Below, one piece after another: positions 1 to 4,742 of a stretch of 7,329 nucleotides of DNA. The notes beneath the pieces were generated by a model. That model saw only the letters and a list, made by a program, of their open reading frames with translations, was not told the DNA's origin and did not search any database. The position numbers and the translations under genes were made by a program. Within the stretch, counting starts at the first letter, position 1, and every line of letters starts with the position of its first letter. Origin of the DNA: Marinobacter sp. Lineage in GTDB: Bacteria > Pseudomonadota > Gammaproteobacteria > Pseudomonadales > Oleiphilaceae. Location: NCBI GenBank assembly GCA_017643965.1, contig JAEPMM010000160.1, forward strand, positions 1 through 7,329. Reading direction: 5' to 3'.

Positions 1-18
1 CCGGCTGCCCCTTTTTTT
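1..18. terminator. Possible right arm of a Rho-independent terminator, cut by the window edge
   Basis: The window opens with a GC-rich stretch (1-11) running directly into seven T residues (12-18). On the plus strand this is how the 3' arm and T tract of an intrinsic terminator look; its partner arm would lie left of position 1. Read on the minus strand it would be an A tract followed by the 5' arm, lying just after the stop of the cold-shock-domain gene at 33, so the element could be bidirectional. The left half is not visible, so this is inference from half a hairpin. Confidence 0.3.
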
Positions 19-32
19 GGCAGTGCCCCTGA

Positions 33-575
33 TCAGTCGCTCAGGATCGACACATTGTCAGCCTGCAGGCCCTTGTCCGCTTCAACAACACTGAAGCGAA
101 CCAGCTGGCCCTGGCGAAGAACGCGGCGGCCGCGACCACGGATGGCGCGGAAGTGCACAAACACCTCATCACCACTGTCGCGAACGATAAAGCCGAACCC
201 TTTCTTCACGTTAAACCATTTAACTGTGCCTTCCTCGTCGCCTTCCGGGCTATTGTCGTCGAAGTCGTCTTCGTCGTCATAGTCCTGGCTGGACGGGCGG
301 GACTGGGCAGGACGCGCGGCGCGCTGGCCTGACTGTCGCGCGGCGATGGCCACGGTCAGAAAACCGGCAATACCGAACAACACAACGGCGATGATGTAAG
401 CGGCGATGCCGCGCGTGGCGCCGAGCGCTTCAAGTGTCTGGCCGGCAGCGATCAAACGCAGCGGTTCCGGGGTGAACGACAGCAAAATGGCAAGAATCAA
501 CGGTGCAGGGATGGCGATCAGAAGAGCAACAAGGATCGCTTTGGCTGGATTACGCATTGACTGAGATTTCTCCAT
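33..575 (-). CDS. Membrane-anchored cold-shock-domain protein
   Basis: A 180-residue protein in three parts. Residues 13-36 and 57-80 are strongly hydrophobic and predicted to span the inner membrane, joined by a loop of about 20 residues. Residues 98-115 form an acidic linker with 12 Asp/Glu in 18 positions. Residues 116-178 are a complete cold-shock domain: GTVKWFN (116-122), the RNP1-like KGFGFI (125-130) and the RNP2-like VFVHF (138-142), so the aromatic and basic nucleic-acid-contact positions known from CspA are kept. Basic residues at K3, R8, K12 and after helix 2 (R80, R85, R88, R93) predict both termini in the cytoplasm, placing the nucleic-acid-binding domain on the inner face of the membrane. 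The called ATG lacks a clear Shine-Dalgarno; Met7 (ATG at 555-557) has GGAG 12 nt upstream and may be the true start. Divergent from slyX. The domain is certain; the physiological role is unknown. Confidence 0.85.
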   Translation of the reverse strand: MEKSQSMRNPAKAILVALLIAIPAPLILAILLSFTPEPLRLIAAGQTLEALGATRGIAAYIIAVVLFGIAGFLTVAIAARQSGQRAARPAQSRPSSQDYDDEDDFDDNSPEGDEEGTVKWFNVKKGFGFIVRDSGDEVFVHFRAIRGRGRRVLRQGQLVRFSVVEADKGLQADNVSILSD

Positions 576-763
576 ACTTATTTAACGCTAACGATAAAGA
601 GCCGGATATCGGGTAAAATCGCACATCCGGCCGGTGAAAACCGCCAAAATTTCCAAAAATGGACGGGCCTTGGCGGGCAAAAGCGGCATGATACCAGATA
701 ACGGTGAGTGCTGACCAAGCAACTGGCCAGTCAGATACATGAATTACAGGGTTAGCGGCACTG
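576..763. promoter_or_regulatory. Divergent intergenic region between the cold-shock gene and slyX
   Basis: This 188-bp non-coding gap must hold the start signals for both divergent genes. It is richer in A/T than its flanks, with A-rich runs around 615-618, 637-640 and 644-660. I looked for sigma-70 boxes on both strands and found none convincing: TTGGCG at 670-675 has no good -10 at proper spacing. It contains a 7-bp inverted repeat (601-631). slyX has only a weak, distant CAGG (747-750) ahead of its ATG. No believable gene lies here. Confidence 0.5.
601..631. repeat. Inverted repeat in the leader of the cold-shock gene
   Basis: GCCGGAT (601-607) and its exact reverse complement ATCCGGC (625-631) flank a 17-bp spacer. 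Read on the minus strand the element ends 26 bp before the annotated ATG of the cold-shock-domain gene. It could be a hairpin in the 5' untranslated region or a two-half-site operator about 24 bp centre to centre. A 7-bp match can also arise by chance, so the assignment is tentative. Confidence 0.3.
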
Positions 764-982
764 ATGAGTAACAAAGATCTGGAAGCACGGATGGATGAGC
801 TTGAAACCCGCCTGGCGTTTCAGGATGACATCATAAATACCCTCAGCGAGCAGGTCGCCAAACAGGAAATGGACATCCGCGAACTGTGGGAGGCAAAGCG
901 GCAGCTGAACAAGCAGTTGAAGGAAGTGTCTCCCTCAAACATCAAGGCGGAGGAAGACGAAGCCCCACCCCCGCATTACTGA
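764..982 (+). CDS. slyX: SlyX family protein
   Basis: A 72-residue protein of typical SlyX length. Residues 3-55 are charged and helical with leucine/isoleucine heptad spacing (L6, L13, L17, I24, L27, V31, I38, L41, L48), predicting a coiled coil that probably oligomerises. The tail is short, acidic and proline-rich (EEDE, then PPPHY), and the terminal PPHY is characteristic of the family. SlyX was named for its position next to slyD in E. coli; its function is not established. It is the only plus-strand gene here, divergent from the cold-shock-domain gene and convergent with dapE. The ATG is preceded only by a weak CAGG 13 nt upstream. The family call is secure from length, coiled coil and C-terminal motif together. 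Confidence 0.92.
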   Translation: MSNKDLEARMDELETRLAFQDDIINTLSEQVAKQEMDIRELWEAKRQLNKQLKEVSPSNIKAEEDEAPPPHY

Positions 983-992
983 GGGCAGGGCT

Positions 993-1004
993 GGCGCAGG
1001 CGCC
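993..1004. terminator. Small GC palindrome between the convergent slyX and dapE genes
   Basis: The 22-bp space between the slyX and dapE stop codons contains GGCG (993-996), a four-base spacer and CGCC (1001-1004). This is symmetrical and could form a short hairpin in either transcript. No T tract follows on either strand, so a standard Rho-independent terminator is not supported. It may be a weak pause site or simply chance in GC-rich DNA. Confidence 0.2.
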
Positions 1005-2141
1005 TCAAGCGAGCAGTTCTTCGAGAATCTGCTCGTAGATGTCGGAAAGGACGTCCAGGTCAGCCGCTTTCACACACTCATCCACCTTGTGAATGGTGGC
1101 GTTGATGGGGCCAAGCTCCACCACCTGGGCACCGGTCGGCGCAATAAAGCGTCCGTCGGACGTGCCACCGGAGGTGGACAATTCGGTTTCCCGGCCGGTC
1201 ACCCTGCGAATCGCAGCCTGACTGGCGGATACCAGTGCACCACGGTCGGTCAGGAACGGCCGGCCACTCAGGTGCCATTGCAGGTCGTACTTGAATCCGT
1301 ACCGGTCCAGAATGGCCACTACCCGCTCTTCCAGGCTTTCCGCCGTGTTTTCCGTGCAGTAGCGGAAATTGAAATGCACCAGGCATTCCCCGGGAATGAT
1401 GTTGCTGCCGGTGCCGGCTTCCACTTTGGTGATCTGGAAGGTGGTCGGCGGGAAGAAGTCGTTGCCGTTGTCCCAGAACTCCTTCGCCAGAGCGTCCAGT
1501 GCCGGCGCCACCGTGTGCACCGGGTTTTCCGCCAGGTGCGGGTAGGCGACATGGCCCTGAACACCGCGCACGGTAAGGTACCCGTGTAGCGAGCCGCGCC
1601 GTCCGTTCTTGATAACATCGCCCACTTCGTGGGTGCTGGAGGGTTCGCCAATCAGGCACCAGTCCATTTTCTCGTTTCTGGCTTCCAGAGTTTCAATCAC
1701 CTTGACGGTGCCATCCTGGGCCGGGCCTTCCTCATCGCTGGTGATCAGCAGGGCGATGGAGCCGCGGTGATCCGGATGTTTGCCGACGAAACGCTCGCAG
1801 GCGGTCACGAAGGCGGCCAGGCTGCCTTTCATGTCCGCGGCGCCGCGGCCGAACAGATAGCCATCCCGGATAACCGGCTCGAACGGCGGGTGCGCCCAGT
1901 TTTTTTCAGGGCCGGTGGGAACCACATCGGTATGACCGGCAAACGCCAGTACCGGTCCCTCGGTGCCTTTTCTGGCCCAGAGGTTATCAGTGGTCCCGAA
2001 TCGCAGGTGTTCGCCACCAAACCCGAGCGGCGCGAGCCGTGACATCATCAGCTCCTGACAGCCGGCGTCGTCCGGGGTGACAGACTGCCGGCGAATCAGG
2101 TCAATAGCGAGATCGAGTGTCGGGGAATTAGTTGTTTGCAT
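1005..2141 (-). CDS. dapE: Succinyl-diaminopimelate desuccinylase
   Basis: A 378-residue M20-family di-zinc hydrolase. It cleaves N-succinyl-LL-2,6-diaminopimelate to LL-diaminopimelate and succinate in the cytoplasm, the last step of the succinylase branch. The expected residues are present in order: H70 and D72 in AGHTDVVPTG, bridging D103 in GRGAADMKG, the general base E137 and ligand E138 in SDEEGPA, E166 in GEPSS, and H351 in ATIHKVDE. H197 in GHVAYPH lies in the dimerisation domain and matches the histidine that reaches the partner active site in characterised DapE. Length and N-terminus fit the proteobacterial DapE family. Its ATG lies inside dapD, 14 bp before the end of the dapD stop codon, with only a weak GAAG ahead of it, so translation is probably coupled to dapD. 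It is the last gene of the minus-strand operon and converges with slyX. Confidence 0.97.
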   Translation of the reverse strand: MQTTNSPTLDLAIDLIRRQSVTPDDAGCQELMMSRLAPLGFGGEHLRFGTTDNLWARKGTEGPVLAFAGHTDVVPTGPEKNWAHPPFEPVIRDGYLFGRGAADMKGSLAAFVTACERFVGKHPDHRGSIALLITSDEEGPAQDGTVKVIETLEARNEKMDWCLIGEPSSTHEVGDVIKNGRRGSLHGYLTVRGVQGHVAYPHLAENPVHTVAPALDALAKEFWDNGNDFFPPTTFQITKVEAGTGSNIIPGECLVHFNFRYCTENTAESLEERVVAILDRYGFKYDLQWHLSGRPFLTDRGALVSASQAAIRRVTGRETELSTSGGTSDGRFIAPTGAQVVELGPINATIHKVDECVKAADLDVLSDIYEQILEELLA

Positions 2142-3156
2142 GCAGTTCTTCGTTCAGCTCGATCGCGGTTTTGTTGGATTTGCACTCGACGGCACCGGTC
2201 TGGCTGTTGCGACGGAACAGCAGGTCTGTGGTGTTGGCCAGATCCCGCGCCTTGATGATTTCCACCAGCTCGTTGTTGTCGTCCAGCAGCGCCACCTTGG
2301 TGCCGGCGGTGATATACAGGCCCGCTTCCACCTTGCAGCGGTCGCCCAGGGGAATGCCGATGCCGGCATTGGCGCCGATCAGGCAATTTTCGCCCACGGA
2401 AATGATGATGTTGCCACCGCCGGACAGGGTGCCCATGGTGGAGCAGCCGCCGCCCAGATCGGAACCCTTGCCGACCATAACGCCCGCCGAAATGCGGCCC
2501 TCGATCATGCTGGTGCCTTCGGTACCGGCGTTGAAGTTGATGAAGCCCTCGTGCATGACCGTTGTGCCTTCGCCCACGTAGGCGCCCAGGCGCACGCGGG
2601 CGGTGTCTGCAATCCGCACGCCTTTGGGAACCACGTAATCGGTCATCTGGGGGAACTTGTCGACAGACTTCACTTCCAGAGTGCGGCCTTCCAGTCGCGC
2701 TTTCAGCTGGCGATCGGGCAGCTCGTTCAGGTCAATGGCGCCCTCGTTGGTCCAGGCCAGGTTCGGCAGCAGGCCAAAAATGCCATCCAGCTTCAGACCG
2801 TGGGGTTTTGCCAGACGGTGGGAGATCAGGTGCAGCTTGAGGTACACCTCGGGTGTGCTGGAGGCGGTGTTGTCGGTCTCCAGAATGGTCACGCACACCG
2901 GGCGGCTGCTGCTGGCGGCTTTCTCGGCCAGGGCTGCCTGGTCGGTCTCGCCGACCTGACGCAGTGCATTGGCGAACTGGCTCAGTTGCTCGGCGTTGAC
3001 CAGCAAGGCCTGGTTGCCGCCCTGATAGTCCAGGCTGTTGCGAGCCACATCAATGAGGCCGTTGTCGGGTGTCATTACCGGCTGCTGATAAAACACTTCC
3101 AGCCATTCGCCCTGGTTGTTCTGGCTGCCGATACCGATACCGAATGCAAAGCTCAT
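2128..3156 (-). CDS. dapD: 2,3,4,5-tetrahydropyridine-2,6-dicarboxylate N-succinyltransferase, long form
   Basis: A 342-residue acyltransferase using succinyl-CoA to succinylate tetrahydrodipicolinate, the committed step of the succinylase route to diaminopimelate and lysine. The C-terminal half (about 180-295) shows hexapeptide-repeat periodicity of a left-handed beta-helix: RIADTARVRLGAYVGEGTTV (181-200), INFNAGTEG (206-214), SAGVMVGKGSDLGGG (223-237), then CLIGANAGIGIPLGD (258-272). Family members act as trimers. At 342 residues it is much longer than the ~274-residue E. coli enzyme; the extra length is an N-terminal domain of about 180 residues, matching the Pseudomonas-type DapD family. 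The start is supported by AGGAG at 3167-3171, 10 nt upstream, the best ribosome-binding site in the operon. It begins 39 bp after yffB and overlaps dapE by 14 bp. Confidence 0.95.
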   Translation of the reverse strand: MSFAFGIGIGSQNNQGEWLEVFYQQPVMTPDNGLIDVARNSLDYQGGNQALLVNAEQLSQFANALRQVGETDQAALAEKAASSSRPVCVTILETDNTASSTPEVYLKLHLISHRLAKPHGLKLDGIFGLLPNLAWTNEGAIDLNELPDRQLKARLEGRTLEVKSVDKFPQMTDYVVPKGVRIADTARVRLGAYVGEGTTVMHEGFINFNAGTEGTSMIEGRISAGVMVGKGSDLGGGCSTMGTLSGGGNIIISVGENCLIGANAGIGIPLGDRCKVEAGLYITAGTKVALLDDNNELVEIIKARDLANTTDLLFRRNSQTGAVECKSNKTAIELNEELHANN

Positions 3157-3166
3157 CTGATGGTTG

Positions 3167-3171
3167 CTCCT
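3167..3171 (-). promoter_or_regulatory. Shine-Dalgarno site for dapD
   Basis: AGGAG on the minus strand lies 10 nt before the dapD ATG. It is the only strong ribosome-binding site inside the operon, which suggests dapD is translated independently, whereas dapC, yffB and dapE appear coupled to the gene before them. The 39-bp yffB-dapD gap shows no convincing promoter or terminator. Confidence 0.7.
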
Positions 3172-3195
3172 GTGATCTTCAAGAAAATATGAGGG

Positions 3196-3543
3196 TTATT
3201 CGTGTGAGAAACGGGTGGCCCACTCGCTGGCATTGAACCCGACACTGACGCTTCCCTGGTACTCGACCACGGGGCGTTTGATGATCGACGGGTTGTCCAG
3301 CATGATGTCGCGGGCGGACTGGGCGCTAATGGTATCACGAACCTCATCCGGAAGTTTGCGCCAGGTGGTGCCGCGGCGGTTCACCAGCGCGTCCCAGCCG
3401 ATCGCGCCTTCCCAGCGGATCAGGGTGGCGTCATCCAGGCCGTCTTTTTTGAAATCGTGAAATTCGTAAGCCACGCCTTGCTCGTCCAGCCACTTTCGGG
3501 CCTTTTTCACTGTGTCGCAGTTTTTGATGCCGTAAATCTTCAT
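3196..3543 (-). CDS. yffB: ArsC-family thioredoxin-fold protein (YffB type)
   Basis: A 115-residue protein of the ArsC/Spx/YffB family. The N-terminus YGIKNCDTVKKARKWL (4-19) carries the single conserved cysteine C9 at the start of the first helix; no other cysteine occurs, so it has neither the CXXC of Spx nor extra cysteines for an internal disulfide. R57 in RRGTTW (56-61) and the segment NPSIIKRPVV (84-93), with a probable cis-proline at P91, follow the family pattern. The P. aeruginosa YffB structure led to a proposal of glutathione-dependent thiol reductase activity; arsenate reductase activity is not established for this subgroup. Its ATG overlaps the dapC stop as ATGA, with AAAGG at 3554-3558 as possible ribosome-binding site. 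In E. coli the orthologue also adjoins a dap gene, dapE. The family call is firm; the substrate is unknown. Confidence 0.9.
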   Translation of the reverse strand: MKIYGIKNCDTVKKARKWLDEQGVAYEFHDFKKDGLDDATLIRWEGAIGWDALVNRRGTTWRKLPDEVRDTISAQSARDIMLDNPSIIKRPVVEYQGSVSVGFNASEWATRFSHE

Positions 3544-4742
3544 GCCTGATTTGCCTTTACAAAGTCGACGATCCGTCTGGCCGCCTCAACGCAGTCTTCC
3601 AGCGGTGCGACCAGCGCCATGCGAACCCGGTTCTCGCCCGGGTTGTGGCCATCTACCGTGCGGGACAGGTAACGCCCCGGCAGCACATGAACGTTCTGCT
3701 GTGCCGAGAGCTCACGGGCAAAGGTTTCGTCGTCCATCGGGGTTTCTGGCCAGAGGTAAAACCCGGCATCTGGGAAGTCCACGTTCATCACTTCCCGCAG
3801 GATGGGCACCACGGCTTCGAATTTCGCCCGGTAGGCGGCGCGGTTCTCCCGCACGTGGTCCTCGTCCTGCCAGGCGGCGATGCTGGCCAGCTGGTTGTGA
3901 ATCGGCATGGCGCAGCCGTGGTAGGTGCGGTATTTCAGATAGCCTTTGAGAATCGCCGCATCGCCGGCCACGAATCCGGAGCGCAGCCCGGGCAGGTTGC
4001 TGCGCTTGGACAGGCTGTGGAATACCACGCAGCGGGAGTAGTCGTCGCGCCCCATGGCCGCGCAGGTCTGCAACAGTCCCTCCGGCGGGTGAGCCTCGTC
4101 CGGGTAGAGCTCGGAGTAGCATTCGTCCGAGGCCACAATAAAGTCGTAGCGGTCGGCAAGCTCGATGACCCGGGTCAGGGTCTCTCTCGGCATGATCGCG
4201 CCGCTGGGGTTGCCCGGTGAACACAGGAACAGTACCTGGCAGTCGCGCCAGACAGACTCGGGCACCCGATCAAAGTCCGGGATAAAACCGTTGCTGCCGT
4301 CGCAGGGCAGGTACACCGGCGTTGCGCCCGCCAGGAATGCCGCCCCCTCGTACACCTGGTAGAACGGGTTGGGGCTGACAACGGAGGCCGGCCCGGTCGT
4401 ATCCACCACGGCCTGAACCAAAGAGAATATGGCCTCGCGCGTACCGTTCACCGGCACGATATGATCGCTGGCGGTCAGGGTGCCGGGCGCCAGACCGAAG
4501 CGGCGGGTGGCCCAGTTGCTGATCGCTTCGCGCAGCTCATCCAGCCCCTTGGTGGTGGGGTAGTTGGCCAGCTTGTCCAGGTTGTTGGCGATCACCTGCT
4601 TCACAAATTCCGGTGACGGGTGCTTGGGTTCACCAATGCCGAGCGAGATGGATCGCAGGTGGTCCGGCACGGTGATACCGGCTTTCAGCCTGGCCAGCTT
4701 TTCGAACGGATAAGGGTGCAGTCGGTCCAGATTGGGGTTCAT
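3540..4742 (-). CDS. dapC: Succinyldiaminopimelate transaminase
   Basis: A 400-residue fold-type I PLP aminotransferase (class I/II). It converts N-succinyl-2-amino-6-ketopimelate plus glutamate to N-succinyl-LL-diaminopimelate and 2-oxoglutarate, between the DapD and DapE steps. Landmarks in order: GIGEPKHPSP (36-45) near the substrate site; NGTREAIFS (99-107) for cofactor phosphate contact; SPGNPSG (175-181) with N178; ASDECYSELY (204-213) with D206 pairing the pyridine nitrogen and Y209; SLSKRSNLPGLRSGF (243-257) with K246 as the Schiff-base lysine; and NRVRMAL (371-377) with R374 as the expected carboxylate-binding arginine. Membership of the dedicated gammaproteobacterial DapC subfamily is inferred from the match plus location beside dapD and dapE; many organisms use ArgD for this step. 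Its ATG overlaps the glnD stop as ATGA, with no strong Shine-Dalgarno, so it is probably coupled to glnD. Confidence 0.92.
   Translation of the reverse strand: MNPNLDRLHPYPFEKLARLKAGITVPDHLRSISLGIGEPKHPSPEFVKQVIANNLDKLANYPTTKGLDELREAISNWATRRFGLAPGTLTASDHIVPVNGTREAIFSLVQAVVDTTGPASVVSPNPFYQVYEGAAFLAGATPVYLPCDGSNGFIPDFDRVPESVWRDCQVLFLCSPGNPSGAIMPRETLTRVIELADRYDFIVASDECYSELYPDEAHPPEGLLQTCAAMGRDDYSRCVVFHSLSKRSNLPGLRSGFVAGDAAILKGYLKYRTYHGCAMPIHNQLASIAAWQDEDHVRENRAAYRAKFEAVVPILREVMNVDFPDAGFYLWPETPMDDETFARELSAQQNVHVLPGRYLSRTVDGHNPGENRVRMALVAPLEDCVEAARRIVDFVKANQA

Noticed and set aside
5..23. Self-contained hairpin CTGCC / GGCAG at the left edge
   Set aside because: The stem is only 5 bp and the T run is in the loop rather than after the stem, so it does not make a terminator by itself.
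670..700. sigma-70 promoter for slyX built on TTGGCG
   Set aside because: No acceptable -10 hexamer occurs at 16-18 bp spacing, so it was not called.
550..774. A 74-codon minus-strand frame spanning the intergenic gap and overlapping both flanking gene starts
   Set aside because: It has no clear ribosome-binding site or recognisable motif and covers the region needed for the divergent start signals. I treat it as non-coding.
1089..1589. A 166-codon plus-strand frame, and minus-strand frames at 1078-1659 and 1319-1651, inside dapE
   Set aside because: They are alternate-frame shadows of dapE, rich in Arg, Pro, Gly, Ser and Thr, with no family resemblance.
2077..3192. A 371-codon open frame on the plus strand opposite dapD
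   Set aside because: It lies wholly antisense to dapD and the start of dapE, its product is low-complexity Gly/Ala/Gln/Val/His, and it has no recognisable domain. Long antisense frames are expected opposite GC-rich coding DNA.
3196..3543. Arsenate reductase as function of the ArsC-like gene
   Set aside because: The NCDT motif, single cysteine and dap-gene context fit the YffB subgroup rather than true ArsC, and there are no other arsenic-resistance genes nearby.
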